From Azophilus sp963663395 (lineage in GTDB: Bacteria; Pseudomonadota; Gammaproteobacteria; Pseudomonadales; Azotimanducaceae): a DNA stretch of 64,000 nucleotides. Made by a program: the position numbers and the translations under genes. Where the stretch lies: assembly GCA_963663395.1 (NCBI GenBank), contig OY760226.1, forward strand, positions 5,766,001 through 5,830,000, given 5' to 3'. This document shows, one piece after another, positions 50,712 to 60,922 of the stretch (position 1 is its first letter; each line of letters opens with the position of its first letter). The notes beneath the pieces were generated by a model. The model did not search any database, was not told where the DNA came from, and was given only the letters and a program-made list of their open reading frames with translations.

Positions 50712-52916
50712 GTGGCCGGTTTGACCAACCCGTCCCCCGACACCCTGCTGCGCTCGATTCAAGTGGTGGAGTGGGCGCCCGCCACGGCGCCCGAGTTGGT
50801 ACAGATCGCCGTCGCGTTCACGGGCCGTCTGCTCACCGACCTGGGCGCCGCGGTCACGCGGGTCGAATGCCCCGCCGACGGGCTGGCGCGCCTGCGCACA
50901 AGCGCGGATGAGGACCTGTCGGGCGGCGGCGTACTGGCCGCCTTTCTGAATCGCGGCAAGACTGGCACCGACCGCAGCGGGCTCGCCGGTGCCCTGGCCG
51001 AGGCGCAGCTGGCCATAGTGGGGGAGCCGGGCCTCGCCGGCGATCATGCCCAGGATGACGCCGGCTTCAGTTCCGTTGTCGTGAGCGGCGCACGGACCGG
51101 CGTGGGGCTCGACCGGGCCCCGCTCTCCGAACTCGCCATCCAAGGGTTGGTGGGGCTGACCGATCTCTTCGGCGAGCCGGACGGGCAACCGCTGGCAATG
51201 GGAGGCCACCAGACCGCCTACGCCACCGGCTATGCGGCTTTTTGCGCGGCCATGGCGCTGATTGCCAAGCGGGAGTTTTGCGGGCAGGCGGACTGTGCGG
51301 AGGTCAATGCCGTCGATGCGCTCGCCTGGGTGAACTGGAAAGGGATCGCCGCGGGGGCGCTGGGCTTGCCCATCAAGCGTCAAGGCCGCGCCGCCGAATC
51401 CCCGGTGCTTCGCTGCGCGGACGGCCATTTCGCCTTGCTGCACCTGCCCCGTAACTGGAAGGACATCTGCGCTGAAGTGGACGACCCCCGTCTGCGGGAG
51501 GATCGCTTTGCCAGTCCCGGTCGGCGGGCGAAGAACGCGGCCGAACTGAACGAGATTCTTGCACAATGGGCGGGCACGCAAACACGCGAGGCGCTCTATG
51601 CGTTCTGCCGGCGGTGCGCCATTCCAGGCGGACCGGTCCTGCACGCCGCCGACCTCCTGAGCGATGCCGCCTACGATGTCCGCGGCTACTTCCGCTCGAC
51701 GCCGCAGGGTTCCGGCCGGGTGGTGACGGTGCCCGGCCTGCCAATGACGGTAGAGGACGCCGTGACGCCGGCAGCGGTGCGCGCCACGCCAATCGACGCC
51801 CGCGCGCCCGCTCGCGAAACGGGCGACCTGCCCCTCGCCGACATGACGGTCCTGGACCTCGGGATCTTCACGGCCGGGTCGGTGACGTCCACACTGCTCG
51901 CGGATCTCGGCGCCCGCGTCATCAAGGTGGAGTCCGAGACTTACTCGGACCCGTTCCGTATCTGGCCGGGCATCGAGGGCGACTCACCCCTGTTCACGTT
52001 CAACAACCGCAACAAGCTGGGCATCGACATCGACCTCAAGACCGATGCGGGACGTGAGCTATTCCTCATGCTCGCGGCGAAGGCCGACATGGTGGTGGAG
52101 AATTTTCGCCGCGGGGTCCTGGACCGCCTCCGGATCGGCTATCCGGACCTCAAGGCGGTCAATCCGAAGATCGTCCTGGTCTCGATATCGGGCCAGGGCG
52201 CCTCCGGCCCCGGCTCGTCCCATGTGAGTTTCGGCTCGACGCTTGAGGCCATCGGCGGCGTGGCCGCGCTCACCGGATACGAGCACGGGCCCTGCTACAT
52301 AAGCGGTCGCAATCTGAACTATCCCGACCAGATCGTTTGCCTCTACGGCGCGGGCGCGGCCATTGCGGCGATGCTCGAAGCCCGTGAGCGGGGGGCGGGC
52401 ATGCACATCGACATCTCGCAGCGCGAAGTAACGAGTCTGGCGGTCGGAGAGCAGATCGCCGCAGCGAGCCTGAAGCCCGGGACGACGCGGGCATTCCCCG
52501 GAAACAGCAGCGTCAATGCGGCGCTGCAGGACATTTTCCGGGTTGGGGATGGCTGGCTGTGCGTGACGGTTCCGGATGCGCGAGCGCAGGCGCGTCTGGC
52601 GCAAGAACTCGACTGCGCAACCGAAGCGGTGTGCGGTGTGCTGGAAAACTGGCTCGCCAATCGGACCGCCGCCGCAGCCTGCGATGCCCTGCGTGCTTTG
52701 GGCATCGCCGCCAACAGGGCCAACACCGGCGCGGAAGCGGCCCGGGATCCGGCAATCGGGGGCAGTGCCGCGTTTGCCCGGACCCCTCGGGGGGCCATGG
52801 TGAAGGGTTTTCCGTTCCGGTTTCGCAAGACGCCCCTCCGTATCCGTGGGGAGTCGCCGAAGATGGGCGAACACACGGGACAGGTACTTTCCGAATTCCT
52901 GGGAACCGGTGCGTAG
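50712..52916 (+). CDS. Tandem (fused) class III CoA transferase, CaiB/BaiF type
   Basis: The 734 residues contain two CaiB/BaiF-type halves. The first (about 1-365) is the more diverged: VEWAPATAPELVQIAVAFTG, then LLTDLGAAVTRVE. The second (about 375-734) is canonical: VLDLGIFTAGSVTSTLLADL followed by GARVIKVE, FTFNNRNKLGIDIDLK and SGRNLNYPDQIVCLYGAGAA, where the Asp after Tyr-Pro is at the place of the catalytic Asp that forms the acyl anhydride. The matching place in the first half reads GGHQTAYATGYAAF with no Asp, so that half may only be structural. These enzymes normally work as interlocked dimers, and a fused form could make a single-chain heterodimer. Start is GTG, 15 bases after the monooxygenase. 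Confidence 0.87.
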   Translation: MAGLTNPSPDTLLRSIQVVEWAPATAPELVQIAVAFTGRLLTDLGAAVTRVECPADGLARLRTSADEDLSGGGVLAAFLNRGKTGTDRSGLAGALAEAQLAIVGEPGLAGDHAQDDAGFSSVVVSGARTGVGLDRAPLSELAIQGLVGLTDLFGEPDGQPLAMGGHQTAYATGYAAFCAAMALIAKREFCGQADCAEVNAVDALAWVNWKGIAAGALGLPIKRQGRAAESPVLRCADGHFALLHLPRNWKDICAEVDDPRLREDRFASPGRRAKNAAELNEILAQWAGTQTREALYAFCRRCAIPGGPVLHAADLLSDAAYDVRGYFRSTPQGSGRVVTVPGLPMTVEDAVTPAAVRATPIDARAPARETGDLPLADMTVLDLGIFTAGSVTSTLLADLGARVIKVESETYSDPFRIWPGIEGDSPLFTFNNRNKLGIDIDLKTDAGRELFLMLAAKADMVVENFRRGVLDRLRIGYPDLKAVNPKIVLVSISGQGASGPGSSHVSFGSTLEAIGGVAALTGYEHGPCYISGRNLNYPDQIVCLYGAGAAIAAMLEARERGAGMHIDISQREVTSLAVGEQIAAASLKPGTTRAFPGNSSVNAALQDIFRVGDGWLCVTVPDARAQARLAQELDCATEAVCGVLENWLANRTAAAACDALRALGIAANRANTGAEAARDPAIGGSAAFARTPRGAMVKGFPFRFRKTPLRIRGESPKMGEHTGQVLSEFLGTGA

Positions 52917-53825
52917 CTTTCCGAGGATCCCGGTCGGGTCGGCTTTCGGTAACCGGGGTCGGTCCAGTACGCACACGGATCACGGCGAACCTGCGAGACC
53001 GTAACCATGAGGACGAACAACGCGTGTTGGCAGGATGATTGGGGTAGCCGGCGCCCTGGTGCGCATGACCTCAACGGCCCGTCCAAGAGTCGCTTTGCGT
53101 TGGGATTCGGTTCGTAGATCCGACCGCACATCACGCCGCAGTTCTCCATGTCCTGGCAACATCCCGCCAAGCCGATGCGGGAACCGCCTGCGGCGGCTCA
53201 GGCCATCTCGGATCGCGGGTAGGGCGGCAAACCGCTCGAACACTCGGCGAGGTCTAGCAACACATCCTGACAACGCCGGAGTTGTCACCCGGAAACACGG
53301 AGTTCGACGGTCCGCAACGCATGACGGCGACCGTTGGGGCGCCGATGGCGGGCACGGCGGTGGCGGTGGCCGCCCGCATCGTCGTTCGTCTGTTCTCCAC
53401 GGAAGCCGACCTGAAGCAACGAATGCTGCCCAGGCTCGAAACCGGGCCCGAGCGGCTGCAGGCCGCTCGACGGGTTCACGATTCGACGTCCCGTCTTGCC
53501 GGTGACCGGCGATTCCGACGAGGACGCCGTCAAGAAACGGTGCGCGATCCGCTGGTGCGTTGGCGACTACACCTCCACACCGGCGTTCCGGGGCAGGCGT
53601 GCCGGACGTTCGCGGATCGAGCGAGCTGCAACCCGTGCCGGATCGAGTGATCACGGTGGGCGGGCGGGATAAACGCGCGGTGCTGACCGACGACAACCTG
53701 CCCGAAATCTTGGCGGTCGGCAGTCAGCCAATAGATGCCGCCAGGGAGCTACGTTCTGAACAGAGAAAAAAACGTGTATGGTGAACAACTGAGGCGAAAC
53801 GGATCCAACGGTTCGAGGCGTTCGC
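52917..53825. other. 910 bp without a recognisable gene
   Basis: Frames on both strands are short, basic and unlike known proteins. Nothing further is visible. Confidence 0.4.
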
Positions 53826-54023
53826 ATGGGAGGCTATTCCCTAATTGAGACACTTCCATTCGTACTGATCTGGTTCTGGACGATGTGCGCAATCTTCAGC
53901 GCCGTGATCGCGCGCAGCCATGGCAGGGCTTGGCTGATCTGGCTCTTTGTTGGCTTGCTTTGCGGCCCCTTTGGATTGCTCGTTGGCTTGATGCGTACAA
54001 TGAAGAAAGCCGAGCCCTGGTAG
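53826..54023 (+). CDS. Small membrane protein (65 aa)
   Basis: This protein has two hydrophobic helices (about 7-27 and 38-56) joined by a short basic loop, ending in MRTMKKAEPW. The second helix, WLFVGLLCGPFGLLVGLM, with its Gly-Pro-Phe-Gly turn, is a pattern seen in many small bacterial inner-membrane proteins of unknown role. It stands alone between gene-free DNA and a convergent membrane-protein gene. It is short, so chance cannot be ruled out, but the hydrophobic pattern and composition support a real gene. Confidence 0.6.
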   Translation: MGGYSLIETLPFVLIWFWTMCAIFSAVIARSHGRAWLIWLFVGLLCGPFGLLVGLMRTMKKAEPW

Positions 54024-54215
54024 ATTCAGTCCCGGGTTCACACGATCACAATCCGCGCCACCAAGGGTGCTCGCGTTTTCGCTGCCGAGGTAGCAGTCGT
54101 CCTTGTGCCGGGACTCGGGAAGGACAGACGGCGAAAATTATCGTTAAATCAGCATGTTGATGGCAGTGTACCGTGCGTTTCCTGCGGCTTTGCCAACATC
54201 AAGACAAGCTGGAAA

Positions 54216-54749
54216 TCAAGCGTCGCCCCGGCCACCGAGAATCGCGCGAACCGCACGGTCCAGCATCGCCAGCAGCAACAGCCCCAGTCCAAGAAGCTGG
54301 TAGACCGGACCGATCCATCCCTTGAACGACGTGAAGGCCGACGCCCAAGCCACCTGCGTTGCGCCGACGTCGGGGTACTGGACCAGCATGGCCGTGATCT
54401 GCACGTTCTCCGCCAGGTCCAGGATTCCCCCCAGAACCGGAATGAACGCCAGAATCCATGTCCCCTCGGTCACCCGGAAGCGGTAGATCAGGCCAGCGAA
54501 GAACGTGACGTAGGACATGGGGAAGAGCGTGTCGAGCAGCACGCTTCCCCAGGCGTACGTCGTCCGGCCATCCGGCCCGTACTGTTCCATCGACGCCATC
54601 GCCTCGTCGTGCGAGTAGCCGGACTTCACGTCGAGCAACTCCCCGCCGACAGGCAGATTCGGGAACACCAGGACAAGAAACACCGCCGTGGCGGCAAGGG
54701 TCACGGCCAACGTGCCGGTCCGGCCAGCGAATTCAAAGTAGCCTCGCAC
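54216..54749 (-). CDS. Integral membrane protein of unknown function (177 aa)
   Basis: It starts at GTG with a strong AGGAGG just upstream. There are four hydrophobic segments (about 12-30, 65-88, 95-115 and 145-165) and a periplasmic-looking loop (GELLDVKSGYSHDEAMASME) after the first. Family unknown; the layout recalls small four-helix membrane proteins. No operon partner: the next minus-strand gene upstream lies more than 500 bases away. Confidence 0.75.
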   Translation of the reverse strand: MRGYFEFAGRTGTLAVTLAATAVFLVLVFPNLPVGGELLDVKSGYSHDEAMASMEQYGPDGRTTYAWGSVLLDTLFPMSYVTFFAGLIYRFRVTEGTWILAFIPVLGGILDLAENVQITAMLVQYPDVGATQVAWASAFTSFKGWIGPVYQLLGLGLLLLAMLDRAVRAILGGRGDA

Positions 54750-55295
54750 GGTTGTTCCTCCTGTCTATCGGCCGATCAAGGGTACGGCGAGCGACCTCAG
54801 GCCAAGTCACGCGCCAACAGCCGGGAAACCACCGAAGTCCGCAAGGCGAAAAAACCGCCAACGGGCACATCCCACTCCAAACCGCAGTCGTTGCTTTGGC
54901 ACTTCCGCCCAATCCGTTGGGAGGCTGGAATCGTGGCCTCAACGGCCGCTAGGTCGCTCACGTTCTCGCCGACGAGCGAAACGTCAACGCAGTATCGAGT
55001 CTCGATCTCGAAGAGACCGAAAGCGCAAAACGCAGTAACGTCAGCGACTTGCGGGAAGATCGGCACGAACGTTAAATCGCGACCGGTAACGTGCGCAAAG
55101 GTCTCAGGACGACCTCGGCGCCGCAGCCATTGATGCGTTGACCGCCCGGCCCGAACGCGGCCACGACGCCTCCAATCTCGGCGTCGGCGCTTCCCCTCGA
55201 TCCCGTGTTTTCCTGCACGTCCACCCGCTCCCGTTCGTTGAATGAGACCCTGGTACTCGCGCGAGCGCGGGTTTGCCAACACACCATACGCCCCG
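54750..55295. other. 545 bp without a convincing gene
   Basis: A minus-strand frame ending at 54797 includes TFVPIFPQVADVTAFCAFGL and could be a remnant of a small gene, but the rest of that frame is Arg-rich and I do not count it. Confidence 0.35.
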
Positions 55296-56684
55296 CTACC
55301 CGGCTCCGTGTGCGTTCCTCGCACTCGCCATCGTGGAACCCACCTGCACCGCCGCCCTGGCCTCCCTCCGCTCCAATGCGGCGAGCAGCCGCGCATGCCG
55401 ATCACTGGTCAACGGGTAGTTCCACACGAGAAAAGACGCCAACAGAAAAAAGAACGTTGGAATGACTGCGTATTCCAACCGGATCATCCAGAGCCCCGCC
55501 GCACTTGGCTCAAGCTGCGGATTGTAACCCGTGAGGTTCAGCACCTGCAGTGCGATGAACATCCCGGCGGCGAGCCCGATCTTGTCGATCGCGCCGAATA
55601 CCGCGAAGTACAAACCCGCGCGTTTCTGCCGGGTGACCGCGGTGTCCACATCGACCACGTCGGCAAGGATGGCGAGCGGCAGGTATGCGAACGCGCCGAA
55701 GCTCGCGCCTTTCAGAACGTAGAAGATCAGGAACGTGTTGTAGTCGCCCGCACCGAGGAAGGCGGTCGCCAGGACCATGAGCGCAGAGTTCGTCATCGCG
55801 ATCGCCAGCGAGCGGTGTTTGCCATAACGCCGCGCGAGATGCTGCCACAGCGGTATGGTGGCCACGCCCATGAGGTAATAGAGAATGAACGTCCGTCCGA
55901 TGCGGTCTCCCGCTCCCAACACGTCTTCCATGAAAAAGACGAGCACGGCATGACGTGACGCTTCGCCGATCACGATGGCGAGTGCCACGTACGCCATGCG
56001 CCGAAACGGCCCGATCTTCAGCATGCTGGACAGCTCGCGCCACCAGGCGCGTTGCCGGGCCGGCGTGGGGACCGCTTTCTCAGGCACCAGCAGGAGCAGC
56101 AGCCCAACCGAGACCGGCAACATCACAAGAATCGTCCAGCCGATGCCCGTCAACACTTCCCCGGGATCGGAGCGGTCCAGCCACTCCTGGTAGATCCAGA
56201 TGACGACGCTGGCGCCGATCAGACCCGCGATCACGTAGACCTGGCGGATCGCCGTGACGCTCGCCCGCACCATGTAATTGTTGGACAGCTCCGCGCCCCA
56301 GGCGTTGTACGGCAACACGACGATGGTCCAGCCGAGATAGACCACCATGTTCCAGAGCAGCATGTACCAGATGTCCACCGGCGGCTCCGGCATGAAGAGC
56401 CTCCAGACACCGAGCATCATTACCGGCAGGCCAATGAGAAGATACGGTTTGCGCCGCCCAAAACCGGTGCGCGTGCGGTCGCTGATCCAGCCCATCAGCG
56501 GATCGGTGACAAAGTCGGTCATCCGGGACACCAGCAACACCGTGCTGATCGCCGCGAGTCCCAGACCCAGCTCCCCTGCGTAGTGCGGGTGCAGGAAGAG
56601 GGTCATGGGGTAACTCAGCACCGCAATGGGAAACCCCAGGCTGCCGTAGGCGAGCAATGTCCTTCTTTTGATTTCCGCACTCAT
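55296..56684 (-). CDS. GPH-family cation:sugar symporter (MelB-like MFS)
   Basis: This 462-residue transporter has twelve predicted membrane segments. The N-terminal hallmark TDFVTDPLMGWISDRT followed by GRRKPYL near residue 57 is the GPH signature, in which Asp residues contribute to the cation site in MelB. A second similar stretch, RYGKHRSLAIAM, lies in the C-terminal half. These transporters take up glycosides or related solutes with Na+ or H+. The substrate cannot be read and no glycosidase is adjacent. It ends with a short polar tail. Confidence 0.88.
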   Translation of the reverse strand: MSAEIKRRTLLAYGSLGFPIAVLSYPMTLFLHPHYAGELGLGLAAISTVLLVSRMTDFVTDPLMGWISDRTRTGFGRRKPYLLIGLPVMMLGVWRLFMPEPPVDIWYMLLWNMVVYLGWTIVVLPYNAWGAELSNNYMVRASVTAIRQVYVIAGLIGASVVIWIYQEWLDRSDPGEVLTGIGWTILVMLPVSVGLLLLLVPEKAVPTPARQRAWWRELSSMLKIGPFRRMAYVALAIVIGEASRHAVLVFFMEDVLGAGDRIGRTFILYYLMGVATIPLWQHLARRYGKHRSLAIAMTNSALMVLATAFLGAGDYNTFLIFYVLKGASFGAFAYLPLAILADVVDVDTAVTRQKRAGLYFAVFGAIDKIGLAAGMFIALQVLNLTGYNPQLEPSAAGLWMIRLEYAVIPTFFFLLASFLVWNYPLTSDRHARLLAALERREARAAVQVGSTMASARNAHGAG

Positions 56685-57234
56685 CGCAACCGGCCCACGT
56701 CATGGACTCGAGCCAGAGCCCTCCTCCTTCCAGCGCCAACCGGGTCAACGCAAGTCCGCCCGGCTTTCTCCCCCAACGTCTGTAAGGTCCGCGCCAATTG
56801 CACGCCCACTCAAGCGCATCAGCCGCCCGCGATCCGCAGACCCGCACCACGCCTGCCGCCATCCAGAACCACAAGCGCCACCGCCAGAGGCTGAATCAGC
56901 GCCACCCCGGCCGAGCGAAGCGGGGAACGGTTCCACCCCGGTATCGGACGGGAGCGCTCACCGGATACCCAACGGTCCTCGACCTTCAGCAGTATACCCC
57001 GACTCAGGAGAACGGGAGACTCTCCCTAGCAGGGAGCGGTTGCCGCGTCTCGACTGTCTTCCACGAGCCACTGCAAGCGTGCCGACTTTTGGCATCTTGA
57101 GCCGCGAATCAAGGCCAGAAGTTGCTGGCCGAGAAGTCATTGGTCAAACTGATAGACTACGGCCGTGTGGACACCCCCTCGGGCAACGAACGGATTCGCG
57201 TGTTTGGCTCCGTCATCCGCGCTGGTGCTCGACA
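56685..57234. other. 550 bp without a recognisable gene
   Basis: This is the divergent region between the transporter and the HEAT-like gene. The downstream frame is open but has no coding character before 57235. Confidence 0.4.
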
Positions 57235-58125
57235 ATGAAGCCATCGGACACCGGCTCCATCGCTTTGCGGTCCCGCTCCCCGCGGTCGGGCCGGGAGGCG
57301 GTGCCGGGCCAGCTGGACCTGTTCGCCGAGCGCGGGGCAATGACGCCTCGACCCGCCCAGAACCCGCTGTCATCAACTTCCGCGACACCAGTGGAGAGGC
57401 TGACGGACGACGAGTTGCTCGAGCGAATTCCGAATGCGGGACCGTCGGATGTCGATGGCGTCTGCACCGAGGTCGTCTCCCGCTCCCTGGACGCGGCGGT
57501 GCCGGCGCTTGAAGCGCTGTGGCGGCGCTTCGCCGGGTTCGGCATCGAGAAGCCGTTGGCGGAACAGCGTGCGGTCGTGGACACCCTCGCGCGGCTCCGC
57601 TGCGCCGATGCGCACTCGGCGCTCCGTCGGATCGTTTTGTCGAGAGCCTTGCCAGCCTCGCAACTGCCGGCGGCGCTGCAGGCGGCGGCACAGGCCCGGC
57701 TCGCGTTGCCCGCCGCGTTCGTGGGCTCATTTCTCACGCACGCAGACGCCGCGGTGCGCGGTGCGGCCTTTGCGCTTACGGCCAAGTCAAACGTTGCCGC
57801 CGACCGTCTCCGCGAGGGCCTTCTCGACCCTTCGGCCGACAACCGCCGTCTCGCAACGATCGCGCTCGGGTTGCGCGGTGACCCCAGTGCTCGGCAGCCG
57901 CTCTACGACGAACTCATGCGCTTGCCGTCGGCAGACGTCATCGAGGCAATCACGGCGGTCTGGGACGAGGACGCAATCGTTCATCTCGGCCGGTGCGCGC
58001 GCCGCCACCCGCGGCTCGCAGGCGCCGTGCTGGATGCGCTTCGCGAAATCGGAACATCGCGGGCGGAGACCGTCGCACGGCGCCTCGCGTCCTCGGCGGG
58101 CACCTCGATTCCGACCGGAAAGTGA
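57235..58125 (+). CDS. HEAT-repeat-like protein
   Basis: Of 296 residues, about 75-285 form a series of helical pairs with Ala/Leu-rich HEAT-like spacing: DAAVPALEALWRRFAGFGI, DAAVRGAAFALTAKS, DNRRLATIALGLRGDPSARQ, HPRLAGAVLDALREIGTSRA. The first 60 residues look disordered. HEAT arrays bind proteins or nucleic acid. The gene lies 71 bases ahead of the primase-helicase on the same strand, so it may be a scaffold or accessory for it. The ATG at 57235 is chosen because the frame upstream lacks coding character. Confidence 0.7.
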   Translation: MKPSDTGSIALRSRSPRSGREAVPGQLDLFAERGAMTPRPAQNPLSSTSATPVERLTDDELLERIPNAGPSDVDGVCTEVVSRSLDAAVPALEALWRRFAGFGIEKPLAEQRAVVDTLARLRCADAHSALRRIVLSRALPASQLPAALQAAAQARLALPAAFVGSFLTHADAAVRGAAFALTAKSNVAADRLREGLLDPSADNRRLATIALGLRGDPSARQPLYDELMRLPSADVIEAITAVWDEDAIVHLGRCARRHPRLAGAVLDALREIGTSRAETVARRLASSAGTSIPTGK

Positions 58126-58196
58126 CCGATCCCGACGGCTAGATCGTACCCCGTGGGCGGCGCGCCGCCCCGCACTCCGGTATCGTCCGCCCATTC

Positions 58197-60665
58197 GTGA
58201 CGGTCACGGCAAGCGGAGGGGCGGCAGCAGCCAGGGGAGCAATGACGCCATCGGCAACTGACGCGGGGGAAGCCGCCCGCATACGCGAGCGCCTCGCACG
58301 CCTCGACATCGAGCGGGCGGAGCTTGAGCGGCGGTTGGCAGAGCTCGCGCGTCTGCGACCACCCGCGACGGAGATCGAGGAAACGGGCATCGAAATTACA
58401 AAACGTTCGCCGACGCGTGCCAAACTCGCACTCTTCCGGAGCCTCTTCGCGGGCCGGGAAGACGTGTATCCCAAGCGTTGGGAGAACGCCGCCAAGGGAA
58501 CCGCCGGCTACGCGCCGGTTTGCGCCAACGAATGGCAACGCGGCGTGTGCTACAAGCCCCGCGTGAGGTGCGGGGCCTGCCCCAACCAGGCATTCTTGCC
58601 GGTCTCGGACGAGGCCGTGGACGGCCACCTTCGCGGGCGCCACACGATTGGCGTCTATCCGATGCTGGCCGACGATACCTGCCGGTTTCTCGCGGCCGAT
58701 TTCGACAAGGCGACGTGGCGGCGCGATGCGGATGCCTATCTCGCGGCCTGCCGCGCGAGGGGGGTTCCGGCGGTGCTCGAGCGTTCGCGCTCGGGCAACG
58801 GCGCCCATGTGTGGTTGTTCTTCGAAGCGCCTGTGGCCGCATCGCTCGCGCGCCGGCTGGGCGCGCATCTTCTGACCGAAGCCATGGAGCGCAACCCTGA
58901 CATCGGGTTCGGCTCCTACGACCGGTTCTTTCCGAGCCAGGACACGCTGCCGCAGGGCGGATTCGGGAACCTCATCGCCCTGCCGCTGCAGGGCGGTCCG
59001 AGGGAGCGCGGCAACAGCGTCTTTGTCGACGCGGACTTCGAGCCCTGGCCCGACCAGTGGGCGTTTCTGTCCGGGCTTCGGCGATTGAGCACGACCGAGA
59101 TTAGAGGGCTCGTGGACGAGGCCGGCCGGCGCGGCCGCATCGTGGGGCTGCGCCTGCCGCTCGACGAAGCGGACGAGGACCCGTGGAACGCGCCGCCGTC
59201 GAGGCGCAGGTCCTTGCCCGCAATCACCGGCGCGCTGCCCGGACGCATCGGTGCGGTGCTCGGCGACCAGCTCTACGTTGAGCGTGAGGGGCTGCCGCCG
59301 GGCCTGGTCAACCGCCTCGTGCGGCTTGCCGCGTTCCAGAACCCGGCCTTCTACGCCGCGCAGGCCATGCGGCGCTCGACCTTCGGCACGCCCCGTATCG
59401 TCGCCTGCGCCGAATTGCTTTCGCACCACGTCGCACTGCCGCGCGGCTGCCTGGAAGCGATGCAGGCGCTGTTGGAAGAACTCGGCATTGGCCTCGACCT
59501 GCACGACCAGCGCTATGCGGGGCGTCCCGTGGAGACGTCGTTTCTCGGCACACTCACGCCCGAGCAGACGGCCTCAGCAGACGCCCTGCTCGCGCACGAC
59601 ACGGGCGTACTCGCGGCCACGACCGCTTTCGGCAAGACGGTGGTCGCGGCGTCGGTGCTCGCCGACCGGGGAACCAACACGCTCGTCCTGGTTCACCGCC
59701 GACAGTTGATGGATCAGTGGATTGAGCGCCTCGGGGCTTTCCTCGACCTGCCCGATTCCGACATCGGCCGGATCGGCGGTGGCCAGCGCAGGCCGACGGG
59801 TGTCGTCGATGTGGCCGTCATCCAGAGCCTGGTGGACGGCGACGCGGTCAACGATGTCGTTGCGGACTATGGGCATCTCATCGTCGACGAGTGCCATCAC
59901 CTGTCGGCGCCGACCTTCGAAAAGGTGGCGCGCCGGGCGAAGGTCAAGTACGTGCTGGGGCTGTCGGCGACGGTGACGCGAAAGGACGGCCACCACCCGA
60001 TCGTGTTCATGCAGTGCGGCCCGGTGCGGCATCGGGTGAGCGCAAAGGCCCAGGCCCGCCAGCGGCCATTCGCGCACCGGGCGCTGCTGCGCCCCACCGC
60101 ATTCCGGCTCCCCGACGGCATGGAAACGGAGCGCCCGCCGATCCAGCATGTTTACGCGGCGCTGGCCCAGGACGAAGCACGCAATCGCCTGATCTTCGAT
60201 GACGTGTTGCGCGCACTCGAAGCGGATCGTTCGCCGCTTGTGCTGACGGCCCGCCGGGACCATGCCGAGCGTCTTGCCCAACGCATCGACCGGTTCGCAC
60301 GGAACGTGCTCTTCCTGCGCGGCGGCATGGGCGCGAAGCAGCGCCGTGCGGTCACGCGGCGCCTCGCGGAGATTCCCGACGCGGAGGAACGGGTACTGAT
60401 CGCCACGGGGCGCTATATCGGCGAGGGGTTCGACGACGCGCGCCTCGACACCCTGTTTCTCGCGATGCCGGTCGCCTGGCGGGGAACGCTCGCGCAGTAC
60501 GTCGGGCGCCTGCACCGGCTGCATCCGGCCAAGCGGGAAGTGCTGGTCTACGACTACGTCGACGAGGACGTGCCCGTGCTTCAGCGCATGACGCAAAAGC
60601 GTATCCGGGGCTATCGCAACCTCGGCTATTCGGTCGAACAGGCCGATGGCGAGAACGCCCAGTGA
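58197..60665 (+). CDS. TOTE-type primase-helicase (AEP primase plus SF2 helicase)
   Basis: This 822-residue cytoplasmic protein starts with a short coiled coil (about 22-45). An archaeo-eukaryotic primase-like domain follows. Its Cys cluster at about 100-140 (CANEWQRGVCYK, then CGACPNQAF) ends in HLRGRH. FLAADFD near 163 carries two of the metal-binding Asp, and SRSGNGAHVWLFF near 198 is the sGxGxH motif. The C-terminal half is a superfamily 2 helicase: AATTAFGKTVVAASV (Walker A, near 477), VDECHH (DEAH-like), LSATVTRKDG, then ATGRYIGEGFDDARLDTLFL and VGRLHR. Such proteins form the core of the TOTE conflict systems described computationally. The start is GTG 58197 or the ATG at 58242; neither ribosome-binding site is good. 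Confidence 0.88.
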   Translation: MTVTASGGAAAARGAMTPSATDAGEAARIRERLARLDIERAELERRLAELARLRPPATEIEETGIEITKRSPTRAKLALFRSLFAGREDVYPKRWENAAKGTAGYAPVCANEWQRGVCYKPRVRCGACPNQAFLPVSDEAVDGHLRGRHTIGVYPMLADDTCRFLAADFDKATWRRDADAYLAACRARGVPAVLERSRSGNGAHVWLFFEAPVAASLARRLGAHLLTEAMERNPDIGFGSYDRFFPSQDTLPQGGFGNLIALPLQGGPRERGNSVFVDADFEPWPDQWAFLSGLRRLSTTEIRGLVDEAGRRGRIVGLRLPLDEADEDPWNAPPSRRRSLPAITGALPGRIGAVLGDQLYVEREGLPPGLVNRLVRLAAFQNPAFYAAQAMRRSTFGTPRIVACAELLSHHVALPRGCLEAMQALLEELGIGLDLHDQRYAGRPVETSFLGTLTPEQTASADALLAHDTGVLAATTAFGKTVVAASVLADRGTNTLVLVHRRQLMDQWIERLGAFLDLPDSDIGRIGGGQRRPTGVVDVAVIQSLVDGDAVNDVVADYGHLIVDECHHLSAPTFEKVARRAKVKYVLGLSATVTRKDGHHPIVFMQCGPVRHRVSAKAQARQRPFAHRALLRPTAFRLPDGMETERPPIQHVYAALAQDEARNRLIFDDVLRALEADRSPLVLTARRDHAERLAQRIDRFARNVLFLRGGMGAKQRRAVTRRLAEIPDAEERVLIATGRYIGEGFDDARLDTLFLAMPVAWRGTLAQYVGRLHRLHPAKREVLVYDYVDEDVPVLQRMTQKRIRGYRNLGYSVEQADGENAQ

Positions 60666-60922
60666 TCGCGGAGACTGGCAAGTCTTGCGCATCGGTCGAG
60701 CCGATGCAATCGCGCGTGCGGCGCGACCGGGTCTCCCTAACGCCGACCGGCATTCCCGGCGGGGCCGGACCGGACTCGACCCAAAGGTACAGTCTGGCCC
60801 GGCTGCAAGGCCGCCTAAGCCTGTATGGACATTGCTTTGCTGTCATACTCCGGGTCAAAGCCGTGCCCCACGGGGCCGCATTGGCTCAATGGAGGCGGCG
60901 AGACGGTCAGGCCAGGAAATCG

